DNA of 49,688 nt from HGM04593 sp045654645 (GCA_045654645.1 JAZONR010000067.1:1-49688); one strand, 5' to 3'. Positions 1 to 8,580 are shown, counted from the stretch's first letter. Made by a program: numbers and translations. The notes: a model not told the origin generated them from the sequence alone.

Positions 1-547
1 GTGTCCGTATCTTGTATTTCTCGCCTGCGAAGTCTCGGAACTTACGGGTGATGATGGTCTTGCCTATGAGGTCGAAGAGTTCATCCTTGTTATAGACATC
101 CTGATTCTGCTTCTCAATACCGAATACCGTTGCCTTGCCCGGACAGTGGCAGGCTCGGAACAGCACATGACCTCTGAATGCAGGGAACGGCTCTCCGCAG
201 TGGAGGTTTCTTTCGCACTCTATCTCCTTATCTCGGTTCTCGTGATAGATGCTACTGCACCAGCAGGTCATATTGACAGAGTTGTTATAGAGCAACTCAA
301 ACTGGCTGTATAGCTCTGCGATATTGTTACGGGTGGTTGTTCCCGTATCGAGAATCTTGTACTTGAGTCTGCGGAAGACTGCCAGGATATGCTTTGTGCG
401 TTGTGATGATGGGTTGGTAATCTCGTCCGACTCATCGAATACAAGGCATAGTTTCCTCGATGACAGTTTCACAAATCGCATAAGGTCGCGTTTGAGCTTG
501 CCGACCATAGAGGTGGATAGCAGCAGAAAGATACCTCTCGGCACATC
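1..547 (-). pseudogene. SNF2-like helicase fragment, 5' end missing, runs off the left edge
   Basis: Read on the minus strand, the frame is open from about 562 to base 1 with no stop. The translation contains LVFDESDEITNPSSQRTK (a DExx-type motif II) and, about 30 residues on, LDTGTTTRNNIAELYSQF, which has the shape of SNF2 motif III (TGTPxxNN). This identifies an SF2/SNF2-type helicase core. Helicases of this kind are common on Bacteroidales conjugative elements and phages, but nothing else here proves the carrier. Motif I and everything before it are absent: the frame meets a TGA at 563-565 and the first in-frame ATG is at 508, inside conserved-looking sequence. The 5' end therefore seems to have been removed at a junction near 545-550, where composition turns AT-rich. 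The 3' end lies outside the window. Confidence 0.6.
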
Positions 548-580
548 TTCAAATTCTATATTTCAGGTTATAAGGAATCA

Positions 581-988
581 TTGAAGAAAGTATTTGAAAA
601 TATTGACAAGGCTCTTTCTGACGAATATCTTAATCGCAATTTTATTGCAATGGATAACCAATATGATCATTTAGATCCTAATAGTAAGATTCCGGAAATA
701 ATTGATGCATGGAGAGCAAATCCTACTATCAATATGGCGGTAGAAGCAGGAAGGCATAATCTGCATTTAGTTTATCCAATTTTAATTGTCTTTGATAACA
801 AGGCTGAAACATATGAAAGCTTGATTATGGAAGTTATAACACATATTCAAGCTAAGTATGGAGCAATTCATTCAACATTGACAATTCCTCATACATTATT
901 TTTCATTCTTTTTTCTGTAGATAATAGTCGAACCATAAAAAATCAAGTTTTACAATGGATAAGTCAACAGCAGCCTCTAATGCCGTAA
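581..988 (+). CDS. hamA: HamA-like (DUF1837) Hachiman protein, N-terminal part missing
   Basis: Hachiman is a two-gene anti-phage system in which HamA (DUF1837, a PD-(D/E)XK-type nuclease effector) works with the helicase HamB. This 135-residue frame starts only at a TTG and stays open upstream to 521, reading KFYISGYKESLKKVFENID from about 551. Its C-terminal half (LVYPILIVFDNKAETYESL, then IPHTLFFILFSVDNSRTIK) matches my recollection of the end of DUF1837. Intact HamA is about twice as long. The nuclease residues should lie upstream of, or at, the first retained residues, so the product is probably catalytically dead. It overlaps hamB by 34 bases, as the intact pair often does. No promoter is visible, because the upstream bases are antisense to the helicase fragment. 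The main support is the helicase neighbour; the DUF1837 match is from memory. Confidence 0.6.
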   Translation: MKKVFENIDKALSDEYLNRNFIAMDNQYDHLDPNSKIPEIIDAWRANPTINMAVEAGRHNLHLVYPILIVFDNKAETYESLIMEVITHIQAKYGAIHSTLTIPHTLFFILFSVDNSRTIKNQVLQWISQQQPLMP

Positions 989-3267
989 GATTAATTAATC
1001 TGGCAAACGATAATTTGGACTTACGCCCTTCTATGATAAAGGCTGTTTGTTCTTATTTTGATTTAATGAAAGATGAAGTTTTGTCACAAGCGGATAGACT
1101 TTTTATGCATTATTTGGCCAATCAAGCTGGATTGCCACAATATTATTATCCAATGCTAAATATTGGAGAAGAAGTTGATGAAGAAATGTGCTTACAAACA
1201 TTTTCTAAATATATTCAAGAATGCGACCTTGTTGTTGGCGAAGGTGTAATGTTACATCGTTATCAGAAAGAGGTGTTAGATTTATTTAAAGAGGAGCAAA
1301 GTAATAGGTATTTTTTAAGTGCTGCCACATCATTTGGCAAAACATTCTTGATTTATGAGATAGTCAGAAAAATGAACTACTCTAATATAGCATTAATATT
1401 TCCAACAATCTCTTTATTATCAGAAAATATATTTAAGATATATACAAATCCAGAGTATGCATGGGTAAAAAACAATTATACTATTCACACTCTTAGTGAT
1501 ACAGAAATAACGGGAGATAGGAATATCTTAATCTTCACACCTGAACGTTATTTATCTTTCATCGATAAAAATAAAGGCGTAGGTCTCGACTTCGTTTTTG
1601 TTGATGAGGTCTATAAACTTGATAATGGCTTTATTATCGATGAAGTTCCTCAAGAAAATGAGCGTGATGTTGCTTATAGAATTGCATTGTATGAGCTACT
1701 CAGGGATGATAATACAGATGCACTCCTTGTGGGTCCATATATTACATTTCCAACAATGGAAGATGAGGTAGTACCATCTTCTTTTAAGGCATTTTTAGAT
1801 AGGTATAGATTTGATCCTATAGACTACAATGATTACGACATCGTAAACAAAAATGAGGTTATAATAAAAACAGCGTCAAAGATTAATGTTGATGATACAT
1901 TAAATCTTACATTTACGGATAAATCAAAAAAAGTTCGTGTTGCTCAATTAGTAAAACAACTAATAGCTAAAGACGAAAATGCTATTATTTATTGTAGTCA
2001 AAAACATTTAACAGAAAATTGGGCATATGAACTCCTAAATAGAGATTCTGGACTAACAAATATTACAAACGATAGGGTCTCTAGACTTGTGAATCATATA
2101 GGAAACTTATTTGCAGAAAGTAAGGGTTCACAATGGATTGTGGCTAAGGCCTTGAAAAAAGGTATTGGTATCCATCATGGTTTAGTGCCGAAATATATCC
2201 AACAGGAGATTATATCATTATTTAATGATGGCATACTAAAAATCCTAATTTGTACGACAACAATTACGGAAGGAGTAAATACATCTGCAAAAAATATAAT
2301 TGTTTTATCAGGTAAGAAAGGTACAAAAGACCTAAAAAAGTTTGATGCTCAGAATATAGAGGGAAGAGCAGGAAGATTTATGCATCACTACCAAGGGCGT
2401 GTATTTATCTTTGATAATGAATTTTCAAAGCACATGAATGAAGCCAATGAGTTGTTGCGGCATAAACTTTTTGATAAGGATGCGGAGAAACTAGATATAG
2501 ATATTGTTCTTACAGAACCTAATTATCTTACAGATAGACAAGTAACAAGACGTGAAGAACTTGACCGTATAAAAGCAAGTGGTGTAATGCCAAATGCTTG
2601 CTTTGAAGAGTATAGGACCATTTCCTATGATGATAAGATTCATCTTTATAATACAATAGCTCGTTTTTCGGTTGCAGATCGAGATAGGATTTCAGAGTTG
2701 ATTAGGCGTTTTGTGGCTCAACGCAAGCCTTATAATTCAGGTATTGAATTGATTTGTCAGACTATTCGTCCTATAATAAAGAACGAAAAATTAAGATTTT
2801 ATGTTGAAAATGGGGATCAAGCAAGAGCTAATTGTTATCTAGTTGATATGATTTCTGCATTTATATCTAAAGGGTTTGCTGGTTCGGCTAATTATTATAT
2901 AAAAAAAGAGCAAGATGTAGATAAAGGTGTTAGAAAAGCTGCAGAGTTTGTGTTTAACATGCTTCGATACCAGGTAGTCAAATACTTCGGCTTATTCAAT
3001 TTATTATACAAGAATTTTGAAGCTGCAAATCGAGGTGTTAACATTGATGAGATAAGTGGAATTGAAGCTTTGTTATTACGTTTGGAATATAGTGCAGATA
3101 CATTATTAGGAAGGCGAGCTAGTGATATTGGAGCATCATTTAAGGTTGTTGAATATTATGATACAAAAGAAAGCCATCCGGATGAAGCAGAACTAATAGA
3201 ACGATTATACAATCAACTGGACGACTTCGAAAAGTTCAATGTGTCAAAAATAGAAGCTATATTATAA
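955..3267 (+). CDS. hamB: HamB-like superfamily 2 helicase (Hachiman defence)
   Basis: This 770-residue protein is a complete SF2, Ski2-like ATP-dependent helicase. Visible motifs are AATSFGKT (motif I, residues 123-130), IFPTISLLSEN (Ia), VDEVYKL (motif II, D217), AIIYCSQK (IV), ICTTTITEGVNTSAKNI (V) and QNIEGRAGRF (VI, from 466). In Hachiman, HamB senses and translocates on damaged or phage DNA and releases HamA. The length suits the family, and the roughly 250-residue C-terminal part after motif VI has no domain I recognise. The start is ATG at 955, inside the 3' end of the hamA frame, which implies translational coupling. Base composition is far more AT-rich than the core genes from 4025 on, which suggests transfer. 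With its partner truncated, this may be an orphan helicase. Confidence 0.78.
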   Translation: MDKSTAASNAVRLINLANDNLDLRPSMIKAVCSYFDLMKDEVLSQADRLFMHYLANQAGLPQYYYPMLNIGEEVDEEMCLQTFSKYIQECDLVVGEGVMLHRYQKEVLDLFKEEQSNRYFLSAATSFGKTFLIYEIVRKMNYSNIALIFPTISLLSENIFKIYTNPEYAWVKNNYTIHTLSDTEITGDRNILIFTPERYLSFIDKNKGVGLDFVFVDEVYKLDNGFIIDEVPQENERDVAYRIALYELLRDDNTDALLVGPYITFPTMEDEVVPSSFKAFLDRYRFDPIDYNDYDIVNKNEVIIKTASKINVDDTLNLTFTDKSKKVRVAQLVKQLIAKDENAIIYCSQKHLTENWAYELLNRDSGLTNITNDRVSRLVNHIGNLFAESKGSQWIVAKALKKGIGIHHGLVPKYIQQEIISLFNDGILKILICTTTITEGVNTSAKNIIVLSGKKGTKDLKKFDAQNIEGRAGRFMHHYQGRVFIFDNEFSKHMNEANELLRHKLFDKDAEKLDIDIVLTEPNYLTDRQVTRREELDRIKASGVMPNACFEEYRTISYDDKIHLYNTIARFSVADRDRISELIRRFVAQRKPYNSGIELICQTIRPIIKNEKLRFYVENGDQARANCYLVDMISAFISKGFAGSANYYIKKEQDVDKGVRKAAEFVFNMLRYQVVKYFGLFNLLYKNFEAANRGVNIDEISGIEALLLRLEYSADTLLGRRASDIGASFKVVEYYDTKESHPDEAELIERLYNQLDDFEKFNVSKIEAIL

Positions 3268-3286
3268 ACAGACTTATATGCATAAT

Positions 3287-3345
3287 GTGAGCCCTAGCAA
3301 ATGATAATATTCATACTTGTGGGGCTCACAGTCTTAATTTGTTTT
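3287..3345 (+). terminator. Possible terminator after hamB
   Basis: GTGAGCCC (3287-3294) is repeated inverted as GGGCTCAC (3322-3329) across a 27-base loop, then a T-rich stretch follows. It lies about 20 bases after the hamB stop codon. The long loop makes it a weak candidate. Confidence 0.35.
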
Positions 3346-3388
3346 ATAGAAAGATTTTGGACATGTTATATAATTGAAATAAAAATCG

Positions 3389-3396
3389 TATCTTTG
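3389..3396 (+). promoter_or_regulatory. TATCTTTG -7-like box without an obvious gene
   Basis: TATCTTTG followed by CAC is the Bacteroidales -7 form. No good -33 partner was found, and the nearest downstream ATG (3424) opens only a five-codon frame. It could serve a non-coding RNA or the CRISPR-like region downstream, or be a chance match in AT-rich DNA. Confidence 0.3.
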
Positions 3397-3516
3397 CACT
3401 TAGAAAAGAGTTATTTGAAAAGCATGAGGAATATAGTATAATAAAACAAGTTAGCAATTTCTTATCCATTGCCCATTCTCATGCAAGTTCTTCTTAATGG
3501 TTTGATACTCAAAGAA

Positions 3517-3880
3517 TCTTAATCAAACTACATCAAATATACAAATTTAAAAGCAAATCACAACTCGCGAGGTTCATTCCCTCGAGGTCGTGGGGGTGTA
3601 TCTGATATTCCAAAGATAGCAACAAACGAGCGAGAAATACGAAGCTTGCTTCAGTATTTTGATACAAGGTGCGTTTTCCTATAAAAAACTATCATAAAAA
3701 ACAGCGTTTTCCGATAAAACCAAGCCTCAAAAAGGTGCGTTTTCCGATAAGAAGTATCAATATTTAATATTTCAAAGATAGAAATTTAAAAGCAAATCAC
3801 AACGCTTTCCCGAAGTTCCTTATTTACATTGTGGTGTATTTAATATTCCAAAGATACAAATCCAAATGCAGATTACAATT
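3517..3880 (-). CRISPR. Degraded CRISPR-like repeats, type II-C Bacteroidales style, no cas genes
   Basis: Two repeat copies end in AAATTTAAAAGCAAATCACA plus AC, at 3543-3563 and 3783-3802. Each is followed by about 30 unrelated bases and then a second, decayed copy beginning GGTGTATNTNATATTCCAAAG (from about 3595 and 3833). On the minus strand the best copy (3756-3802) begins GTTGTGATTTGCTTTTAAAT and contains TATCTTTG. This closely resembles the 47-base repeats of Bacteroides type II-C arrays as I remember them, and 47 plus about 30 bases is the normal unit size there. So there appear to be two one-spacer relics (spacers about 3564-3593 and 3803-3832), separated by about 115 bases of other sequence. 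No cas gene lies in the window. Strand is set by the usual orientation of the repeat. Confidence 0.5.
3671..3752. repeat. Three 16-base direct repeats at exact 33-base spacing
   Basis: GCGTTTTCCTATAAAA (3671-3686), GCGTTTTCCGATAAAA (3704-3719) and GCGTTTTCCGATAAGA (3737-3752) start exactly 33 bases apart. The 17 bases between them differ. The block lies between the two CRISPR-like relics. It could be iteron-like protein-binding sites or part of a decayed mobile element; no gene overlaps it. Confidence 0.6.
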
Positions 3881-3988
3881 ACTTTCGATGTTTTTAAGTG
3901 CATTATCAGGTGTTTTGATATTAAAAAAAGATTACAAATTCACTACTACATTGTCTGCAAAAAAATATCACAGTTCGTTTGCTTACAC

Positions 3989-3996
3989 TATCTTTG
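3989..3996 (+). promoter_or_regulatory. Probable -7 box for the BASS transporter gene
   Basis: TATCTTTG followed by CACAG lies 28 bases before the ATG at 4025 and matches the Bacteroidales -7 consensus. I see no convincing -33 element 19-21 bases upstream. Confidence 0.5.
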
Positions 3997-4024
3997 CACA
4001 GTTGGTTACTGAAAAAGACTTCTT

Positions 4025-4894
4025 ATGAATACAATATGGATTGTTATGCCCATTCTCATTGTGCTGATGTTCTTGTTGGGCATAGACCTTAACGGCAAGG
4101 CTTTTACCAATGTGGTGAAGAGACCAAAGGCTGTTTTATTGGGTATGGTGGGACAGATTGTTGTTCTGCCATTGATTGCGTTTGCCGTGGCGTGGGCATT
4201 GAAGCTCCCGCCCGTCTATTTTATGGGATTGGTGTTGGTGGCCTGTTGCCCGGGAGGTAGCTCTTCCAATGTTTTTTCTATGCTGGCCAAGGGAGATGTT
4301 GCATTATCGGTAACCCTGACGGCATTGAGCAGCATAATAACACTGTTTACCCTGCCGGTGATTATGGCTTTTGTGGCTGAATTTGTGTCGGAGGCAAGTG
4401 GCTACCACATTCACTTGCCAATTGGTAAATTAATTGTGCAGAACATTGTGTTGCTGTTTGTTCCCCTCTTGGCGGGCAGCCTGTTCCGCAGAGTGCGCCC
4501 CGTGGCTGCAAGCAAGGTGGCTAAAGTGCTTGGCAAGTTTGCCTTTCCTGCACTGATGACGTTGGCAACGGTGTTTTTCTTGCAATACAGGCAGGAGATT
4601 GCCAACAATTTCACCATTCTTGGCCTGTCGGCAACGTTGCTAATTATGCTTGCAATGGTGTGCAGCTCGGCAATGTCGCGCATCGGCAGCTTTGACGCCG
4701 CAACAAGACGCACCATTGTTATTGAGGTTGGAATGCAGAATGCAGCCCAGGCCATTGCCATTGCATCATCACCGTTAATATTCAATAGCGGAGAGATGGC
4801 GCTGCCGGCAATAATATATGCTTTGCTTATGAATGTAATTCTGCTTGCTTACGTCTACTTTATAAGAAGAAAAGAGAAGTGCGTTACTGAATAA
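4025..4894 (+). CDS. Bile acid:sodium symporter (BASS) family transporter
   Basis: This 289-residue inner-membrane protein has 8-9 hydrophobic segments across its whole length and the BASS signature region LVACCPGGSSSNVFSMLAKG near residues 75-95, followed by a second crossing segment with VTLTALSSIITLFTLPV. BASS proteins couple import of bile acids, pyruvate, pantothenate or other organic anions to sodium; the substrate cannot be read from the sequence. The late motif EVGMQNAAQAIAIA is also typical. The ATG at 4025 is the first in the frame after the upstream -7 box. menA starts 13 bases after its stop, so the two are probably cotranscribed. This gene marks the return to core-like base composition. 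Confidence 0.85.
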   Translation: MNTIWIVMPILIVLMFLLGIDLNGKAFTNVVKRPKAVLLGMVGQIVVLPLIAFAVAWALKLPPVYFMGLVLVACCPGGSSSNVFSMLAKGDVALSVTLTALSSIITLFTLPVIMAFVAEFVSEASGYHIHLPIGKLIVQNIVLLFVPLLAGSLFRRVRPVAASKVAKVLGKFAFPALMTLATVFFLQYRQEIANNFTILGLSATLLIMLAMVCSSAMSRIGSFDAATRRTIVIEVGMQNAAQAIAIASSPLIFNSGEMALPAIIYALLMNVILLAYVYFIRRKEKCVTE

Positions 4895-4907
4895 CACCCC
4901 TGCAAAT

Positions 4908-5783
4908 ATGAAAAAATGGATTGAGGCTATGCGTTTGAGGACCCTGCCGGTGAGCCTTGCGGGGGTTATTTGCGGGACAGGATGTGCCCTGTTGCTTGGC
5001 TCGTTTGATGCAAGCGTTACACTGCTGTGCACTCTTTTTGCGGCACTGGCACAGATTGCTTCTAATTTCGGCAATGAATATTATGACTACAAAAATGGCA
5101 TAGACAAGCGAGGGCGCGAGGGATTTCGTCGAGGGGTTACCGAGGGAGATATTTCGCCATTGGCTATGAAACGCGCCACATTTGCAACGCTTGCCGCAGC
5201 TGCAGCCACCGGTTGTCTGTTGCTGCTGTTTGGCCCCTGGTGGCTCATTCTTGTGGGCATTGTCATAATCCTGTTTGCACTGGGATACAGCGCAGGCCCC
5301 TATCCCTTGTCGCATCACGGGCTGGGCGACGTGGCGGTGGTGGTTTTCTTTGGAATTGTTCCTGTTACACTCACTTGCTTTCTGCAAACAGGCTGTTTCA
5401 GCTACATTTCACTGTGTGTCTCGCTTGCCGTGGGGCTGCTTGCCGCCAATGTGCTCATTGTAAACAACTACAGGGATATGGAGGCCGACAGGGCTGTAAA
5501 CAAGAGGACCACTGTTGTAATCTTTGGGCGGAAGGCTATGGAGCGCTGCTATCTGTTCACGGGGCTGTCGGCTATGGCAATAATGTTGCCCGTGTGGAGC
5601 AAGATACCGTTGTGGGCATTGCCGATAGCTGCCACGTATATCTTTTTGCACACAAGAAACCAACGCTGCCTAAAAGGCTCACGCGGTGCAGAGCTTAACC
5701 CGCTGCTTGGGCGCACTGCAGCCACCCTGTTGATATTCTCTCTTCTGTTCCTGGTGGCTGCTGCAACAACCGGCACGCTTTAG
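4908..5783 (+). CDS. menA: 1,4-dihydroxy-2-naphthoate polyprenyltransferase (MenA)
   Basis: MenA attaches the polyprenyl chain to 1,4-dihydroxy-2-naphthoate at the inner membrane, in menaquinone synthesis. The 291-residue protein is a UbiA-family membrane enzyme. The first Asp-rich site is NEYYDYKNGIDKRGR near residues 57-71 (family form NDxxDxxxD), and the second is NNYRDMEADRAVNKRT near 185-200. Eight to nine hydrophobic helices fill the rest. The second motif NNxRDxxxD with NKRT separates MenA from UbiA and haem A farnesyltransferases. It follows the BASS gene after 13 bases and converges on mutS2, with only 11 bases between the two stop codons. Confidence 0.88.
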   Translation: MKKWIEAMRLRTLPVSLAGVICGTGCALLLGSFDASVTLLCTLFAALAQIASNFGNEYYDYKNGIDKRGREGFRRGVTEGDISPLAMKRATFATLAAAAATGCLLLLFGPWWLILVGIVIILFALGYSAGPYPLSHHGLGDVAVVVFFGIVPVTLTCFLQTGCFSYISLCVSLAVGLLAANVLIVNNYRDMEADRAVNKRTTVVIFGRKAMERCYLFTGLSAMAIMLPVWSKIPLWALPIAATYIFLHTRNQRCLKGSRGAELNPLLGRTAATLLIFSLLFLVAAATTGTL

Positions 5784-5794
5784 AGAAAAGACTT

Positions 5795-8317
5795 TTACTC
5801 AAGTTCCACAACTGTGATGCCTGCACCGCCAAACTGCACGTGCTCGTCGTGAAAATGTTTCACAAAAGGAAGAGTGCTCAGATATTGCCTTACAAGCGTG
5901 CGCAATATTCCATTGCCTGTTCCGTGGAGAATACGCAGTTGGTGCACGTTGCACACAACTGCATCATCGAGAAAATAGCCCACTGCCTGCACAGCCTCTT
6001 CGCCGCGCATTCCGCGTATATCAATGTCGGACTTGAAATTGAGGCGTTTCTGATGCAACTGGTCCTGTGTTTCGCTTGTGAGGAAGGAGACCTTGCGCAC
6101 CTCCTCTTTCGGTGCCTGCGCCGGTTGCAGCCTGCCTATGGAGACGGTTGATTTTATGGCTCCGAAACGCACTATTGCACCACCCTTGCCCACTGACATC
6201 ACCTCGCCAACGGCCTGCTGCCCCTCTATGCGCACAAACATCCCCGGAACAATGGCCGGAGCCTTGCGCTCGGGCGCTGCAGCTGCCACATTCCCTGCCG
6301 ATTGCTTGGCATTGGGAGTCTCCTTCTTCCCGTTCTTTCTGCGCTCCTGACGGGCAAGTATCTTTGCCATCTCACGGTCGGTTTGCATCTGCTGTTTCTG
6401 CTTGGCAAGCTCTTCGAGTTGCTTACCAAAATCGGTGAGTTCCTGACGCGCCTGACGTGTGCGTTCCTTCTCGGCCTTGGCCTCCACAATGGTGCGTATT
6501 GTGTTCTCTATCTTTGCATTGGCCTCGCGCAGGAGTCGCTCGGCCTCTTCGCGTGCGTCTTTCAATATCTGTTTGCGGCTCTGCTTTAATTCATCGGTTG
6601 ATAGTTGCACCTTGCCAAGCATCTCATCAAGTTCCTTCTCTTTTTGGTGCACACTCTTGCGCTTGCTCTCCCAGTAGCGTTTGTCGCGCACAATATCCTG
6701 CAGATATTTGTCGCTTTGTATATATTCGCTACCCACTATCTGTGAGGCATCGGCAATAACATCCTCGGGAAGGCCAATCTTGCGCGCTATCTCCACAGCA
6801 AACGAGCTGCCGGGGTTGCCTATCTGCAGCTGAAAGAGAGGGCGCATCTCACCCCTGTCATAGAGCATTGCGCCATTGACAATGCCGGGAGTGGCATCGG
6901 CAAAATGCTTCAGATTTTGGTAGTGAGTGGTTATTATGCCAAAAGCGCCGCGTTGGTTGAAGCGCTTGAGCAGTGCCTCGGCAATGGCTGCGCCTATGAG
7001 CGGCTCTGTGCCACCGCCAAACTCATCAATGAGAATGAGCGAAGAGGGGTTGCAGTTCTTCAAGGTGTGCTTCATATTGAGCAGGTGGCTCGAATAGGTG
7101 CTGAGGTCGTCCTCAATGCTCTGCTGGTCGCCAATATCAATGAACAGACTCTCAAAAAGGCCGGCGCGGCTGCGCTCGTGAACAGGAATGAGAAGGCCGC
7201 ACTGCAACATATATTGCAGAAGGCCGGCCGTCTTCAGACACACCGATTTTCCACCGGCATTGGGGCCCGAGATGAGCAGGATGCGGCGTTCTCCGTCGAG
7301 CTCGATGTCGAGCGGCGACATACGACGGCCGTGCTTGCGCAGCGACATCTCCAGCAGTGGATGATAGGCCGCGCCCCAGTCCATAAGCGGACGCTCCACA
7401 AACGAGGGCTTTATGGCGTTAATGCGCACTGCAAACCCGGCCTTGGCACGAATAAAATCCATCTCGCCAAGAAAATCATAGGCCTGAAGCAGTTGCGGGA
7501 CCTGAGGGCGCAGCTCGGCCGAAAAGGCGGTGAGAATAGCAATTATCTCGCGTTTTTCCTCGGCCTCGAGCTCGCGTATGCGGTTGTTGGCCTCAACAAC
7601 CTCGGCAGGCTCAATGAACACCGTTTTACCGCTTGCCGACTCATCGTGAACAATACCGCCCATCTTGCGTTTGAGGGCCGGCGCCACAGGAATCACCAAA
7701 CGACCATCGCGCATTGTGGGTGAGGCATCTTTCTCAACAAGCCCGTCGGCCTGTGCACGGCGCAAAATGCTGTTAAGGGTGCGGGAGATGCTGCCCGAGG
7801 TGCGGGCAAGCTCGCCACGGATGCGGGCAAGCGCCGGCGAAGCGCTGTCCTTCACAGCGCCGAACTTGTCTATTATGGTGTCAATATCGCGTATGATGCG
7901 AGGGAAAGCCTCCACATCCCCTGCAAGAGCGCGCAGCGACGGATAGAGAGGATTGTCATCACCGTCGGCAGCATCACCACTCTGCTTGCGCAGCAACGAC
8001 AGGATGCGGCCTATTGTGTCGAGCGAGCGACGCAAGGCAAAGAGCTCGTCGGCAGCCATATACATACCCTCGATGCGTATGCGCAACAATGGCTCGCGCA
8101 CATCATAGTAGAAATCGGCGGGGAAATCACCCTCAACCTGCATCAAGCGCACAAACTCGGCCACCTCGTTCAACCGTGTATCGATGGCAGCAAAGTTGGT
8201 CATAAACAGCATCTCATCGACACGCTCACGGCCAAGCCCGCAAAGGCACTCCTCCTTCAGCATACGACGTATTGCGTCAAACTCTATCCTTGTTTCAAAA
8301 TCCTGTGGGTATATCAT
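5795..8317 (-). CDS. mutS2: MutS2 family ATPase with Smr domain
   Basis: The 840-residue protein has the complete MutS2 layout: a core and clamp region (residues 1-330), the ATPase with GPNAGGKS (351-358), the signature STYSSHL, Walker B LILIDEFGGGTEP and THY of motif IV, then a long charged coiled coil (about 530-650), a small KOW-like beta domain, and a C-terminal Smr domain (about 765-840) with DIRGMRGEEA and HGTGNGILR. There is no mismatch-binding domain I, so it is not a mismatch-repair MutS. Family members limit recombination, and in Bacillus (as RqcU) split collided ribosomes; which role applies here is not visible. It is a single-gene unit, convergent with menA. Confidence 0.93.
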   Translation of the reverse strand: MIYPQDFETRIEFDAIRRMLKEECLCGLGRERVDEMLFMTNFAAIDTRLNEVAEFVRLMQVEGDFPADFYYDVREPLLRIRIEGMYMAADELFALRRSLDTIGRILSLLRKQSGDAADGDDNPLYPSLRALAGDVEAFPRIIRDIDTIIDKFGAVKDSASPALARIRGELARTSGSISRTLNSILRRAQADGLVEKDASPTMRDGRLVIPVAPALKRKMGGIVHDESASGKTVFIEPAEVVEANNRIRELEAEEKREIIAILTAFSAELRPQVPQLLQAYDFLGEMDFIRAKAGFAVRINAIKPSFVERPLMDWGAAYHPLLEMSLRKHGRRMSPLDIELDGERRILLISGPNAGGKSVCLKTAGLLQYMLQCGLLIPVHERSRAGLFESLFIDIGDQQSIEDDLSTYSSHLLNMKHTLKNCNPSSLILIDEFGGGTEPLIGAAIAEALLKRFNQRGAFGIITTHYQNLKHFADATPGIVNGAMLYDRGEMRPLFQLQIGNPGSSFAVEIARKIGLPEDVIADASQIVGSEYIQSDKYLQDIVRDKRYWESKRKSVHQKEKELDEMLGKVQLSTDELKQSRKQILKDAREEAERLLREANAKIENTIRTIVEAKAEKERTRQARQELTDFGKQLEELAKQKQQMQTDREMAKILARQERRKNGKKETPNAKQSAGNVAAAAPERKAPAIVPGMFVRIEGQQAVGEVMSVGKGGAIVRFGAIKSTVSIGRLQPAQAPKEEVRKVSFLTSETQDQLHQKRLNFKSDIDIRGMRGEEAVQAVGYFLDDAVVCNVHQLRILHGTGNGILRTLVRQYLSTLPFVKHFHDEHVQFGGAGITVVELE

Positions 8318-8458
8318 AATTCATCTGTTTCGCACCTAAACAACAGCCTTTACAATGCCGCCCTGCCACAAGCCCGGCGTGCACCGACACGGCATGCCGT
8401 TCAACAATGTTGCCGGCAATGCAGGGAGTTCTCATTCGGCTGTCTGCCTTTCAGTGCG

Positions 8459-8466
8459 CGAAGATA
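8459..8466 (-). promoter_or_regulatory. Possible -7 box for mutS2
   Basis: On the minus strand TATCTTCG lies about 140 bases before the mutS2 ATG. It matches the TTCG variant of the Bacteroidales -7 box also seen before nadA. The nearest TTG is only about 14 bases upstream, so the match is partial. Confidence 0.3.
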
Positions 8467-8543
8467 CATCAAAAAAAGTGCAACACACCCCTATCCACGC
8501 TCTTTTATTCCGCTTGCCCACTATTTTCAAAAGTTTCCTGCAC

Positions 8544-8580
8544 TTGATAATAAATTATCAATATAATATTTATAAATTTG
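8544..8580 (+). promoter_or_regulatory. 18-base inverted repeat next to a TAAATTTG promoter box
   Basis: TTGATAAT AA ATTATCAA (8544-8561) has perfect 8-base arms around two bases. Eleven bases later comes TAAATTTG (8573-8580), a -7 box for the gene at 8667. The palindrome covers the -33 region, where a repressor or activator dimer could bind. Confidence 0.5.

Noticed and set aside
324..584. 86-residue plus-strand frame
   Set aside because: Antisense to the helicase fragment, whose motifs II and III read clearly on the other strand.
3831..4028. 65-residue plus-strand frame before the BASS gene
   Set aside because: It runs through a CRISPR-like repeat and the -7 box, and its translation has no protein-like features.
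4884..5387. 167-residue minus-strand frame rich in Cys, Gln and Lys
   Set aside because: Antisense to menA; composition is typical of a shadow frame.
6905..7723. 272-residue plus-strand frame
   Set aside because: Antisense to the MutS2 ATPase domain; codon pattern is that of the opposite strand.
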